64,000 bases of DNA from VAZQ01 sp963816745 (lineage in GTDB: Bacteria > Pseudomonadota > Alphaproteobacteria > Rhizobiales > Xanthobacteraceae), in the NCBI GenBank assembly GCA_963816745.1, contig CAWFLQ010000013.1, forward strand, positions 682,001 to 746,000, read 5' to 3'. How positions within the stretch are numbered: the first letter of the stretch is position 1; every line of letters starts with the position of its first letter. Shown here one piece after another: positions 35,847-44,716 of this stretch. A model generated the notes under the pieces. It had not been told where the DNA came from, searched no databases, and was given only the letters and a program-made list of their open reading frames with translations. A program made the position numbers and the translations under genes.

Positions 35847-36677
35847 ATGGCGCAGTCATCCGGTTCCGAACCTCACGCTCTCGATCGGCCATGGCGGATT
35901 TGGGCCAGCATCACCGTTTTCGGCATCGTGCTCAGCGGCGTTCTTCTGGGCGTGCTGATCATTCCCGTGGTGCAGGGAAGGAGCGACGGGATCGACGCCT
36001 TTACCGCGATCTGCCGGGCGCTCGGCATCTTGCCGGGATCGCCGGCGCGGCAACAGGTATCCGACCGCACGCCGCCGTCGCCGGTTTCACAAGTGGTCTG
36101 GACGCCGGGCCTATTGCAGATTCTCGCCGACGCCAGGCCGGAACGCGGTGAAGCGAAAGCGAAGGAGGTCTGCGTGGCTTGCCACGGCGAGCAGGGCGTG
36201 TCGGTGGTGCCCGAATATCCGAATCTTGCCGGTCAATCGGGCGCGGCGATTTACAAGCAATTGAACGACTACAGAACGGGCAGCCGAACCAACCAGCAGA
36301 TGACGGATATCGCCAAGACTCTGGACGAGGCCACGCTGGCCGATATTGCCGCCTATTACGCCGCGCAGCCCAAGCGCAATCCAAATCCGGCGACGCTCGC
36401 GGAATCCCCTCCGGCGATTGTGCGCCTGGTCGAGCTCGGCGATCCCAACCGCAATATCCCGCCCTGCGCCGCGTGCCATCGGCCCGGCTCCGGCGGGCCG
36501 ATCGAGACTCCCATTCTTGCCGAGCAAGGGGAGGAATACATTGTGCTGCAGTTGAAGATGTACGCCTCGGGCGAGCGACGGAATGACGTTTATGGGCGCA
36601 TGAGAACAATCGCCTCGCAGCTTACGCCGGCCGAGATCAATGGGCTGGCGAGATATTATCGGGCCGGGTTCAGATAG
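35847..36677 (+). CDS. Membrane-anchored diheme cytochrome c
   Basis: A 276-residue protein with a membrane helix near the N-terminus (ASITVFGIVLSGVLLGVLIIP) and two cytochrome c domains, heme motifs CVACH (about residue 112) and CAACH (about residue 208). Each domain has the cytochrome c4/c5 style follow-up (YPNLAGQSGAAIYKQL; TPILAEQGEEYIVLQL). It starts nine bases after subunit I, so it likely feeds electrons to CuA or is a fixed oxidase subunit. Confidence 0.9.
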   Translation: MAQSSGSEPHALDRPWRIWASITVFGIVLSGVLLGVLIIPVVQGRSDGIDAFTAICRALGILPGSPARQQVSDRTPPSPVSQVVWTPGLLQILADARPERGEAKAKEVCVACHGEQGVSVVPEYPNLAGQSGAAIYKQLNDYRTGSRTNQQMTDIAKTLDEATLADIAAYYAAQPKRNPNPATLAESPPAIVRLVELGDPNRNIPPCAACHRPGSGGPIETPILAEQGEEYIVLQLKMYASGERRNDVYGRMRTIASQLTPAEINGLARYYRAGFR

Positions 36678-36686
36678 CTCGTCAAA

Positions 36687-37451
36687 ATGGCCAGGCGTAA
36701 CCGTCCCATCAATCTGCCGGCGCCGTATCTCAAGCGCGTGTGGCTCGACCCGGCACGGGTGAGCGACCCGGCCGCCTATCCCTTTTGCTTGCCTTTTCTG
36801 CAGGGCGAGTTCGAGCTCAATTTCGATCGCGCTGTCACGATCATCGTCGGTGAGAACGGCACGGGCAAGTCAACGCTGCTGGAAGGGATCGCGGTGCTCG
36901 CAGGTTACGACGAGGCCGGCGGCGGCAAAGGCTACATGCCGGTCGATCATTCCCAGGCGGTCGAGGCGATGGGCGGCCGACTGTCGAAGGCGCTACGCGC
37001 GAGCTGGTTGCCGAAGATCACCAACGGATGGTTCTTCCGTGCGGAAAGCTTCTTCTCGGTCGCCCGCTATCTCGATCGCGCGGCGGTAGAAACCAATGAA
37101 ATTCCACCGGACTTCCTCTCTCATTCCCACGGCGAGGGCTTCTTGCGCTTCTTCGAGGAGCGGTGCCGGTGGCAGGGCATCTTCATCTTCGATGAGCCGG
37201 AATCCGCGTTGTCGCCATCTCGGCAAATCGAGTTCCTCAAACTTCTGCGCCGCATGGACCGATCAGGCATCAGTCAGGTGATCATGGCGACCCATTCGCC
37301 CATGCTCATGGCCTATCCGGGCGCGCGGCTGCTGCGGTTGTCCAAGTATGGGCTGGAGCCGGTGACGGTCGAGGATACCGACCACTACCGGCTCATGCGG
37401 GAATTCTGGGCCGATCCGAAGGTGTTCATCGAGACGATGCTCGAGGAATGA
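36687..37451 (+). CDS. AAA ATPase of the ABC/SMC-like type
   Basis: A 254-residue soluble ATPase with a single nucleotide-binding domain: Walker A VGENGTGKST, an ABC-like signature region LSHSHGEGFLRFF, Walker B GIFIFDEPESALSP and the switch His in MATHSPMLMAY. The layout resembles RecF/SMC-type and predicted ATP-binding proteins rather than a transporter ATPase. It begins 10 bases after the cytochrome gene. No nuclease or partner gene is adjacent. A role as the missing ATPase of the upstream exporter is unlikely because its N-terminus lacks the transporter pattern. Confidence 0.8.
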   Translation: MARRNRPINLPAPYLKRVWLDPARVSDPAAYPFCLPFLQGEFELNFDRAVTIIVGENGTGKSTLLEGIAVLAGYDEAGGGKGYMPVDHSQAVEAMGGRLSKALRASWLPKITNGWFFRAESFFSVARYLDRAAVETNEIPPDFLSHSHGEGFLRFFEERCRWQGIFIFDEPESALSPSRQIEFLKLLRRMDRSGISQVIMATHSPMLMAYPGARLLRLSKYGLEPVTVEDTDHYRLMREFWADPKVFIETMLEE

Positions 37452-37553
37452 CCCGCAATGGCCTCGCGGCCACTGGGGTGCGCTCTGCACGGACCGCAAT
37501 GTCGCCATCTGATCTGCACGTACGCATCCCCCTCCCGCCGCCGCGCAATTCGG

Positions 37554-37568
37554 TTAGTCTCATTCCAA
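37554..37568 (+). promoter_or_regulatory. Shared 15-base motif upstream of the cytochrome c gene
   Basis: TTAGTCTCATTCCAA, identical to 23714-23728 and with a similar AATT-GG flank. It lies 98 bases before the ATG at 37667. Its link to a heme protein would fit iron or heme control, but this is inferred from partial likeness to the Irr box. Confidence 0.4.
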
Positions 37569-37666
37569 CAGCGAATGCCCCCTCGCGGGGTGGCACCAAT
37601 CCTACACGCGACAAGGGGGCGCGGCGCTCACCGGGCGCAGTGACAGGAAGCATTGGGGCAGGAACA

Positions 37667-38023
37667 ATGCGCAACTCGATCGCGAGCGTCATTTTGGTGG
37701 CGTTATTCGCAGTCCCGGCCGTGGCCGCCGACGCCGAGCACGGCAAGGTGCTCTACCAGGCCTGCATCGCCTGCCACAGCGAGCGGCCCGACGCGCTGGG
37801 CCCGAGCCTCAAGGGCGTGGTGGGCCGCAAGTCGGCGGCGCTCGAGGATTTCCGCTACTCGAACCCGATGCAGCGGGCGAACCTGGTCTGGGACGAGGAC
37901 AACCTGCGGGCCTATATCAAGGACCCGCAAGCCAAGGTGAAGGGCAACCGCATGCCCTATGGCGGCGTCACCGAGGCCCGGGATATCGACGACATCATCG
38001 CCTATCTGAAGGTCCTCAAGTAG
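37667..38023 (+). CDS. Soluble cytochrome c (class I)
   Basis: A 118-residue periplasmic cytochrome. The signal peptide (SIASVILVALFAVPAVAA) ends near residue 21. The heme motif is CIACH, followed by LGPSLKGVVGRKSA and the distal Met in KGNRMPYGG. It resembles mitochondrial-type cytochrome c. The start at 37667 has CAGGAA upstream; the open frame further upstream is a shadow. It may carry electrons from the dehydrogenases to the ba3 oxidase. Confidence 0.92.
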   Translation: MRNSIASVILVALFAVPAVAADAEHGKVLYQACIACHSERPDALGPSLKGVVGRKSAALEDFRYSNPMQRANLVWDEDNLRAYIKDPQAKVKGNRMPYGGVTEARDIDDIIAYLKVLK

Positions 38024-38172
38024 CGGCCGCTGCCCTCCCGTTCGGGGTGGTGGAAATCGTGCGGGAGATCGTGTAGACGGGCCCGCGAAACCCCATATAT
38101 CGACCGGCAAGGAGCGGAGGGGCGCCCCGTTCCCCTGGGATTCCGATCGAGCGACACAATCGAGCGACACAC

Positions 38173-38556
38173 ATGCAGGCTGTCATTATCGTCATTCATC
38201 TCATCGTGGTCTCCGCCATGATCGGGGTCGTTCTGTTGCAGAAGTCCGAAGGCGGCGGGCTCGGCATGGGGGGCGGGGGCGGCGGCGGGTTCCTGTCGAG
38301 CCGGGGCACGTCGAACGTGCTCACCAAGACGACCGCCTACCTGGCTGCGGCCTTTTTCGCCACCAGCCTGGTGCTATCGATCCTGGCCGGCATGGATCGC
38401 AAGCCGCGCTCCATCATCCAGGGCGGTCCCGCCCAGCAGACCCCGGGCGCACCGCCGCTGGGGCAGGGGCAAGGCGGCGGCGGGCTTTTGGACACGCTGC
38501 GACAGCAGGAGCAGCCCGCGGCCCCACCCGGGCCGCAGGTGCCGCGGTCGCAATGA
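38173..38556 (+). CDS. secG: Protein-export membrane protein SecG
   Basis: A 127-residue accessory subunit of the SecYEG channel. Two membrane helices (VIIVIHLIVVSAMIGVVLLQ and TAYLAAAFFATSLVLSILAG) flank the typical Gly-rich loop with LLQKSEGGGLGMGGG and FLSSRGTSNVLT. The C-terminal tail is Pro/Gln/Gly-rich. The conserved order is tpiA-secG-pyrG; here tpiA is 17.7 kb away. A strong terminator follows, so secG is transcriptionally separated from pyrG. Confidence 0.93.
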   Translation: MQAVIIVIHLIVVSAMIGVVLLQKSEGGGLGMGGGGGGGFLSSRGTSNVLTKTTAYLAAAFFATSLVLSILAGMDRKPRSIIQGGPAQQTPGAPPLGQGQGGGGLLDTLRQQEQPAAPPGPQVPRSQ

Positions 38557-38564
38557 GACCTCGA

Positions 38565-38592
38565 GGGGCCGGTCACCGGCCCCTTCGCTTTT
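38565..38592 (+). terminator. Rho-independent terminator after secG
   Basis: A perfect eight-pair stem, GGGGCCGG with CCGGCCCC around a TCA loop (38565-38583), is followed by TTCGCTTTT. It lies nine bases after the secG stop. Confidence 0.85.
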
Positions 38593-38763
38593 GGGAGCCA
38601 TGCGCGGGGCGAATGGCAAATTGAGAGCTAACATCAAGATATGGGTGTATATGCCCCCGTAGTCATGAGGATTTTTCGATATGGGCCGTGCGCGAGGATT
38701 TCGTTGGGAGAGCCGCTCGTGGCCCTCGTCGAATTGTCGGCGCGGCGTTAAGGATTAGACCCC

Positions 38764-40396
38764 ATGGCCCGGTACATCTTCATCACCGGCGGCGTGGTCT
38801 CTTCCCTCGGCAAGGGTCTCGCATCCGCGGCGCTCGGCGCGCTCCTGCAGGCGCGCGGCTACAAGGTGCGGCTGCGCAAGCTCGACCCCTATCTCAATGT
38901 CGATCCCGGGACCATGTCGCCCTACCAGCACGGGGAGGTCTTCGTCACCGATGACGGAGCCGAGACCGACCTCGACCTCGGCCACTACGAGCGCTTCACC
39001 GGCCGGCCGGCGACGCGCCAGGACAACATCACCACCGGCCGCATCTACCAGGAGATCCTCGCCAAGGAGCGCCGCGGCGATTATCTCGGCGCCACCATCC
39101 AGGTGGTTCCCCACGTCACCAACGCGATCAAGGATTTCATCCGCGAGGGCAACGACGGCTACGATTTCGTGCTGTGCGAGATCGGCGGCACCGTCGGCGA
39201 CATCGAGGGACTGCCGTTCTTCGAGGCGATCCGCCAGCTCGGCAACGAGCTGCCGCGCAATCACGGCATCTACATCCACCTCACGCTGTTGCCGTTCATC
39301 ACCGGCGCGGGCGAGCTCAAGACCAAGCCGACCCAGCACTCCGTGAAGGAGCTGCGCTCGATCGGCATCCAGCCCGATATTCTGCTCTGCCGCTCGGATC
39401 GTCCGATCCCGAAAGAGGAGCGGCGCAAGCTCGGCCTGTTCTGCAACGTGCGCGAGAGCGCCGTCATCGAGGCGCTCGACGCCGACAGCATCTACGCGGT
39501 GCCTCAGGCCTATCACGAGGCCGGGCTCGATCGCGAGGTGCTGGCGGCGTTCGGCATCGAGCCCAAGGGCGGAGCCCGATCTCGCGCGCTGGCGGCTGAT
39601 CAACGAACGCATCCGCAATCCCGAAGGCAATGTGACGATCGCGATCGTCGGCAAGTATACCGGCCTCAAGGACGCCTATAAGTCGTTGATCGAGGCGCTC
39701 TCCCACGGCGGCATCGCCAACAAGGTGCGCGTCAATCTCGACTGGATCGAGTCCGAGGTGTTCGAGCGCGAGGACCCGACGCCGTTTCTCGAGCACGTGA
39801 ACGGCATTCTGGTGCCGGGCGGCTTCGGCCAGCGCGGCACCGAGGGCAAGATCAAGGCCGCGCAGTTCGCGCGCGAGCGGCAGGTGCCGTATTTCGGGAT
39901 TTGCTTCGGCATGCAGATGGCGGTGATCGAGGCCGCGCGCAATCTCTGCGGCATCGAGGAGGCGAACTCGACCGAGTTCGGCGCCACGCGCGACCCCGTG
40001 GTCGGATTGATGACCGAGTGGATGAAGGGTAACGAGCTCCAGACGCGCGGCATGGACGGCGACCTCGGCGGCACCATGCGGCTCGGCGCCTATCCGGCTA
40101 TGCTTTCGCGCGGCAGCCAGGTGTCGCAAATCTACGGCGGCGCCACCGAAATCTCCGAGCGCCATCGCCATCGCTACGAGGTCAATACCGGCTATCGCGA
40201 CCGGCTCGAGCAGCACGGCATGCGCTTCTCCGGCATGTCGCCCGACGGGCTGTTGCCCGAGATGATCGAGTACGAGGATCATCCCTGGTTCATCGGCGTG
40301 CAATTCCATCCGGAGCTCAAATCGCGGCCGTTTGAGCCGCATCCGCTGTTCTCCTCCTTCATCGGCGCGGCGGTGGACCAGAGCCGGCTGGTGTAA
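38764..40396 (+). CDS. pyrG: CTP synthase (frameshift)
   Basis: Aminates UTP to CTP with glutamine or ammonia; about 543 residues after correction. The amidoligase domain starts MARYIFITGGVVSSLGKGLASA and contains DPYLNVDPGTMSPYQHGEV and CEIGGTVGDIEGLPF. The glutaminase domain has GICFGMQ with the nucleophile Cys and VQFHPELKSRPFEPHPLF. The frame breaks at about 39571, in GIEPKGG; removing one G gives EPDLARW and restores the frame. Loss of this essential gene is very unlikely, so this break is the best evidence for sequencing error in the window. A palindrome follows the stop. Confidence 0.95.
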
Positions 40397-40404
40397 GGCT
40401 CGAC

Positions 40405-40448
40405 GCGTTTTCTGCGGCGAACCGGAAGTCCACTTCGCCGGAAAACGC
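40405..40448. repeat. Palindromic repeat after pyrG
   Basis: Imperfect inverted repeat with arms GCGTTTTCTGCGGCGAA and TTCGCCGGAAAACGC around a 12-base loop. It resembles an abundant Bradyrhizobium-type intergenic palindrome and is built like the one at 5614-5662. It may end pyrG transcription. Confidence 0.65.
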
Positions 40449-40516
40449 TTTGTGATTGCCTTTCTCTGCGCCGCTATTAACGTCTGACGCCTCGGCGTTC
40501 CCAAAGAGAGGCGACC

Positions 40517-40846
40517 ATGATCTATGAATTGCGGATCTACCACTGCGTGACCGGCCGGCTGCCGGCGCTGCTCAAGCGGTTCGAGAGCACCACGCTCGAG
40601 CTCTGGAAGCGGCACGGCATCAGGCAGGCCGGATTCTGGACTGTCCTGGTCGGCGATGGCGGCAATCAGGACCTCCACTATCTCCTCGCGTGGGAATCCA
40701 TGGCCGAGCGCGAGACCAAGTGGAACAAGTTCGCTACCGATCCGGAGTGGATCGCCAAGCGTGCCGAGAGCGAGCGCGACGGACCGATCGTCGCCTCGAT
40801 CAAGAACATGTTCCTGCAGCCGACCGCATTCTCGGCGGTGAAGTGA
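40517..40846 (+). CDS. NIPSNAP family protein
   Basis: A 109-residue soluble NIPSNAP domain: MIYELRIYHCVTGRLPALLKRF, HGIRQAGFWTVLVG, LHYLLAWESMAERETKW and FATDPEWIAKRAES. It lacks the membrane anchor of the paralogue at 10849. An AGAGAGGCGACC ribosome region precedes the ATG. It is followed by a VOC protein gene 16 bases later. Function unknown; the fold often occurs in small dimeric monooxygenase-like or ligand-binding proteins. Confidence 0.85.
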   Translation: MIYELRIYHCVTGRLPALLKRFESTTLELWKRHGIRQAGFWTVLVGDGGNQDLHYLLAWESMAERETKWNKFATDPEWIAKRAESERDGPIVASIKNMFLQPTAFSAVK

Positions 40847-40862
40847 CGGACGATCGCGATCA

Positions 40863-41720
40863 ATGCCCCGTGGCCTCGACCATATCGTTCATGCGGTGCG
40901 CGATCTCGACGCGGCGGCCGAGCTTTATCGCCAGCTCGGCTTCACTGTCGGGGCGCGCAATCGGCATTCGTGGGGCACGCACAACCATGTGGTCCAGCTT
41001 CCGGGCTCCTTCGTCGAATTGCTGACCGTGGCGGAGCCCGGGAAGCTCGGCACTGACGGGATTTCGACGCTGTTCGGGCGCTTCAACCAGTCGTTCCTCG
41101 CGCGTCAGGAGGGCCTGTCGATGTTGATGCTGGAGAGCGGCGATGCGGCGACCGATGCCGCGGCTTTCCGCTCCGCCGGAATTGGCGCCTCGGACGCGAT
41201 GAGGTTCGAGCGCGAGGGAAAGCGGCCGGACGGCTCGCCGGTCAAGGTCGCGTTCTCGCTTGCCTTTGCCCGCGACGACAAGGCGCCGGACACGGGTTTC
41301 GCCATCTGCCAGCAGCACTTTCCCGAGAGCTTCTGGAATCCGGCCTTTCAGCAGCACCCCAATACGGCGAGCGGCATCGCGGGGGTCGTGCTCGTTGCCG
41401 ACAATCCGACCGACCATCACATTTTCCTGTCGGCGTTCACGGGCGTGCGAGATCTGCACGCCACCTCGAGCGGCGTCACCGCATCGACCCCGCGTGGCGA
41501 CGTCAAGGTGATGGATCCGGTGGCCTTCCGCAGCCATTTCCATACCGAGCCGCCGGACGTCTCGCAGGGCGCGCGCCTGGCCGCCTTGCAATTTCGCGTC
41601 CGCGACCGCGACGCGCTGATGGCGGCATTGAGTGCAGGGGGGATCGCGTCGTCCTTCTGCATGGGCTCGACCATCATCGCGCCGGAGACTGCCATGGGCG
41701 CGACGCTGGTGTTCGCGTAG
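40863..41720 (+). CDS. VOC/glyoxalase-like domain protein
   Basis: A 285-residue protein with an N-terminal vicinal-oxygen-chelate unit (GLDHIVHAVRDLDAAAELYRQLGF) with a metal-type His, then NHVVQLPGSFVELLTVAEPG. This arrangement matches the Glyoxalase_3-like group. The second half repeats the fold loosely (ASGIAGVVLVADNPTDH). It may be a dioxygenase or isomerase; the substrate is unknown. It lies between the NIPSNAP gene and guanine deaminase, 9 bases before the latter, suggesting one transcript. Confidence 0.85.
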   Translation: MPRGLDHIVHAVRDLDAAAELYRQLGFTVGARNRHSWGTHNHVVQLPGSFVELLTVAEPGKLGTDGISTLFGRFNQSFLARQEGLSMLMLESGDAATDAAAFRSAGIGASDAMRFEREGKRPDGSPVKVAFSLAFARDDKAPDTGFAICQQHFPESFWNPAFQQHPNTASGIAGVVLVADNPTDHHIFLSAFTGVRDLHATSSGVTASTPRGDVKVMDPVAFRSHFHTEPPDVSQGARLAALQFRVRDRDALMAALSAGGIASSFCMGSTIIAPETAMGATLVFA

Positions 41721-41729
41721 CCGATCCCG

Positions 41730-43058
41730 ATGAACGCGCCCATCAGCGACGGCTCGGTCAGCGCGCTGCGCGGCACGTTGATCTACTGCCGGGACGACCC
41801 TTTCCTCACCGATCCGGGCAAGGCTTTCGTGCACGAGCCCGACGGCCTCGTGATCTGCCGCGACGGCCTGATCCAGGCGGTCGGTCCCTATGCCGCCTTG
41901 AAGTCCGAGTTGCCCCTCGACGCCGATCTTGCGGACTATTCCGGTTGCCTGATCGCGCCGGGCTTCATCGACACCCATATCCACTACGTGCAGACCGGCA
42001 TCATCGGCGCCCAGGGCCGCCAGTTGCTGGACTGGCTCAACGAATACACCTACGTGGCGGAGCAGGCGTTTGCCGACGAGGCGGTCGCCCGCGACACCGC
42101 GCGCGTCTTCTGCAATGAGCTGTTGCGGAACGGCACCACGACGGCGCTGGTGTTCTGCTCGGTCCATGCCGGCTCGGTCGATGCGCTGTTCGCGGAGGCC
42201 GAACGCCACAACCTGCGGCTCATCGCCGGCAAGGTGCTGATGGACCGCAACGCGCCGCCGGCGCTGCTCGATACCGCCCGCTCCGGATACGACCAGTCGA
42301 AGGCGCTGATCGGCAAATGGCACGGCCGCGGCCGCTGTCTCTATGCCATCACGCCGCGGTTTGCCGGAAGCTGCACGGAGGAACAGCTCGAACTGACGCG
42401 CGCGCTGTGGCGAGAGAGCCCGGGCGTCCTCATGCAGACCCACATCGCGGAGAACCACGCCGAGATCGCCTGGGTGAAGGAGCTGTTTCCGCAACGGCGC
42501 GACTATCTCGACGTCTACGAGCACTACGGTCTCACCGGCCGCCGCGCTGTGCTCGCCCACGGCGTGCACCTCGACGAGAGCGAGTTCGCGCGCTGTCACG
42601 CCACCGGCACCGCGCTGGCGCATTGCCCGACCTCGAACCTGTTTCTCGGCAGCGGCCTGTTTCCGATGCGCTCCGCGCGCGATCCGCGCCGGCCCGTGCA
42701 TGTCGGCCTCGGCACCGACATCGGCGCCGGCACGAGCTTCTCCATGCTCGCGACCATGGGCGAGGCCTACAAGGTGGCGCAGCTGCGGAGCCGGCCGATC
42801 GACGCGGTCGAGGCATTTTTCCTGGCGACGCTGGGCGGCGCCCGCGCGCTCGCGCTCGACGACCGGATCGGCACGCTGGCGGCCGGGCGGGAGGCCGACG
42901 TGGTGGTGCTCGATCCCAACGCCACGCCGCTGCTCGCCTTCCGCAATAGCCGCTCGCGCTCGATCGTCGAGACGCTGGCGGTGCTGGCGACGCTCGGCGA
43001 CGATCGCGCCGTGCGTGCGACCTACGTAGCGGGCACGCCGGTTGCGGTTGACCCCTGA
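41730..43058 (+). CDS. guaD: Guanine deaminase
   Basis: Hydrolyses guanine to xanthine and ammonia; 442 residues, TIM-barrel amidohydrolase. Zinc ligands are in APGFIDTHIHYVQ. Substrate-region motifs are LYAITPRFAGSCTEEQLE, LMQTHIAENHAEIAWVKELFP, RAVLAHGVHLDESE, HCPTSNLFLGSGLFP and GLGTDIGAGTSFSML, all typical of GuaD. The C-terminus has the small beta domain (LAAGREADVVVLDPNATP). The kdsA gene follows almost at once. The frame is intact. Confidence 0.92.
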   Translation: MNAPISDGSVSALRGTLIYCRDDPFLTDPGKAFVHEPDGLVICRDGLIQAVGPYAALKSELPLDADLADYSGCLIAPGFIDTHIHYVQTGIIGAQGRQLLDWLNEYTYVAEQAFADEAVARDTARVFCNELLRNGTTTALVFCSVHAGSVDALFAEAERHNLRLIAGKVLMDRNAPPALLDTARSGYDQSKALIGKWHGRGRCLYAITPRFAGSCTEEQLELTRALWRESPGVLMQTHIAENHAEIAWVKELFPQRRDYLDVYEHYGLTGRRAVLAHGVHLDESEFARCHATGTALAHCPTSNLFLGSGLFPMRSARDPRRPVHVGLGTDIGAGTSFSMLATMGEAYKVAQLRSRPIDAVEAFFLATLGGARALALDDRIGTLAAGREADVVVLDPNATPLLAFRNSRSRSIVETLAVLATLGDDRAVRATYVAGTPVAVDP

Positions 43059-43084
43059 GCATGGCCGGAGCATGGTCCCCCGCG

Positions 43085-43939
43085 ATGAATAAGCTCGTCG
43101 AGCCCGCTCCCAATCCCGTCGTCGCGGTCGGCCAGGTGCGTTTCGGCAATGCGCTGCCGCTCGCGCTGATCGCCGGGCCTTGCGCGCTCGAGAGCCGCGA
43201 CCACGCCCTCGAGATGGCGTCCGCGCTCAAGGAGATCGCCGGCAAGGTCGGGATCGGGCTCGTCTACAAGACCTCGTTCGACAAGGCCAACCGCACCAGC
43301 GCGAAGAGCAACCGCGGCATCGGGCTCGACGGCGCCTTGCCGATCCTGGCCGAGATCCGCGACAAGGTCGGCGTACCCGTTCTCACCGATGTGCACGAGG
43401 CGCAGCAATGCGCGCGCGTGGCGCAGGCGGTGGACGTGTTGCAGATCCCGGCGTTCCTGTGCCGGCAGACCGATCTTTTGCAAGCTGCGGCCGCGACCGG
43501 CTGCGTGGTCAACGTCAAGAAGGGCCAGTTCCTGGCGCCCTGGGACATGGCCAACGTCGTTGCCAAGATCACCGGCGCCGGCAATCCCGATGTGCTGGTG
43601 ACCGAGCGCGGCGCCTCCTTCGGCTACAACACGCTCGTGTCGGACATGCGCGCGCTGCCGATCCTGGCGCGCACCACCGGCGCACCGGTCATCTTCGACG
43701 CCACGCACTCGGTGCAGCAGCCGGGCGGGCAGGGCACCTCGTCCGGTGGCGAGCGCGAGTTCGTGCCGGTATTGGCGCGCGCGGCCGTGGCCGTGGGGGT
43801 CGCCGGCGTCTTCATCGAGACCCACCAGGATCCCGATCGGGCGCCGTCCGACGGACCCAACATGGTGCCGCTCAAGGCAATGGAAGGATTGCTCAGGCAG
43901 CTCAAGGATTTCGATGCGCTTGCCAAGACGGCGTGTTAG
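43085..43939 (+). CDS. kdsA: 3-deoxy-8-phosphooctulonate synthase (KDO8P synthase)
   Basis: Condenses phosphoenolpyruvate with arabinose 5-phosphate to make the KDO precursor for lipopolysaccharide; 284-residue barrel. Signatures are IAGPCALESRDHALEMA, YKTSFDKANRTSAKSNRG, TDVHEAQQCA, QIPAFLCRQTDLL, NVKKGQFLAPWDM, TERGASFGYNTLVSDMRAL and FDATHSVQQPGGQGTSSGG. The ATG at 43085 is preferred because relatives begin just before VVAVGQVRFGN; the ATG at 43061 adds eight residues and cannot be excluded. Confidence 0.95.
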   Translation: MNKLVEPAPNPVVAVGQVRFGNALPLALIAGPCALESRDHALEMASALKEIAGKVGIGLVYKTSFDKANRTSAKSNRGIGLDGALPILAEIRDKVGVPVLTDVHEAQQCARVAQAVDVLQIPAFLCRQTDLLQAAAATGCVVNVKKGQFLAPWDMANVVAKITGAGNPDVLVTERGASFGYNTLVSDMRALPILARTTGAPVIFDATHSVQQPGGQGTSSGGEREFVPVLARAAVAVGVAGVFIETHQDPDRAPSDGPNMVPLKAMEGLLRQLKDFDALAKTAC

Positions 43940-43969
43940 ATCGCCGAGCTGCCCGCGGAGGGAGGGACC

Positions 43970-44371
43970 ATGTTCGCAACGCTCGCCGGTTTGCCGGCAT
44001 TTCTCACCTATTTCTGCGTCTCGCTCATCATCGTGGTCGGATACCTCTACGTCTATACGCGAATGACGCCGCACGATGAGTTCGAGCTCATCCGCAACAA
44101 CGTACCCGGCGCGGCGATTTCTCTCGGCTTGAGCCTGCTGGGCTTCTCGCTGCCGGTCGCGAGCGCGATCGCGCACGCCGTCAATATCGTGGACTGCGTG
44201 ATCTGGAGCCTGATCGCGCTCGTCGTCCAGGTCATCGTGTTCTACGTCGCGCGCATTCCCATTCCCGACCTGTCGAAGCGGATCGCGGCCGGCGAGATCG
44301 CGCCCGCTATCTGGCTGGGGCTGGCTTCGCTCGCCGCCGGCGTGCTCAGCGCCGCATCGATGACGTTGTGA
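43970..44371 (+). CDS. DUF350 membrane protein (YjfL-like)
   Basis: A 133-residue inner-membrane protein with four predicted helices (PAFLTYFCVSLIIVVGYLYVY; ISLGLSLLGFSLPVASAIAH; VIWSLIALVVQVIVFYVAR; IWLGLASLAAGVLSAASM) and the family patterns ELIRNNVPGAAISL and MTPHDEF. It is the first of three genes matching the E. coli yjfL-yjfM-yjfC order. The family may handle small cations or membrane stress; its role is not established. Its stop lies eight bases before the next start. Confidence 0.85.
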   Translation: MFATLAGLPAFLTYFCVSLIIVVGYLYVYTRMTPHDEFELIRNNVPGAAISLGLSLLGFSLPVASAIAHAVNIVDCVIWSLIALVVQVIVFYVARIPIPDLSKRIAAGEIAPAIWLGLASLAAGVLSAASMTL

Positions 44372-44379
44372 GGCTTGAG

Positions 44380-44706
44380 GTGAAGCGCTCTTCCCAAGTC
44401 GCGCTGTTGCTAATGGGCGTCACCGCCGTCGGCGCCGGCGGCTATGCGATGATGCCGCGCAACGATTGCGCCGCGCAGCCCTCCGCTGGCATGTCCGCGG
44501 CTCAAGCCCCGGGCGATCCGTGTTCGTCGGGCCGCTCGTCGTCCTCCTCATCGAGCGGTGGATCGTCATCGCGCTCGTCGTTCTCGGGCTCCGGCTCGTC
44601 GGACTCGTCGTCGCACTCCGGCGCCGCCGGTACATCGAGCGGCGGCTCGGGCGCATCGCACGGCGGCTTCGGATCGACCGGCGCCTCGCATTCGTCGGGC
44701 GGCTGA
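44380..44706 (+). CDS. Ser/Gly-rich exported protein (YjfM/DUF1190-like position)
   Basis: A 108-residue protein. The first ~28 residues form a signal or anchor (VKRSSQVALLLMGVTAVGAGGYAMMP), followed by NDCAAQPS and a long Ser/Gly tract of low complexity ending in HGGFGSTGASHSSGG. The hydrophobic N-terminal pattern matches DUF1190 proteins. The GTG at 44380 has GAGG six bases upstream; the GTG at 44368 overlapping the previous stop is the alternative. It sits between the DUF350 and ATP-grasp genes, the YjfM position. Confidence 0.72.
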   Translation: MKRSSQVALLLMGVTAVGAGGYAMMPRNDCAAQPSAGMSAAQAPGDPCSSGRSSSSSSSGGSSSRSSFSGSGSSDSSSHSGAAGTSSGGSGASHGGFGSTGASHSSGG

Positions 44707-44716
44707 CCGGTCGGCG

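Noticed and set aside
36687..37451. The AAA ATPase as the missing ATPase of the HlyD/ABC-2 exporter
   Set aside because: Its motifs and overall layout are those of RecF/SMC-like predicted ATPases, and it is separated from the exporter by the oxidase genes.
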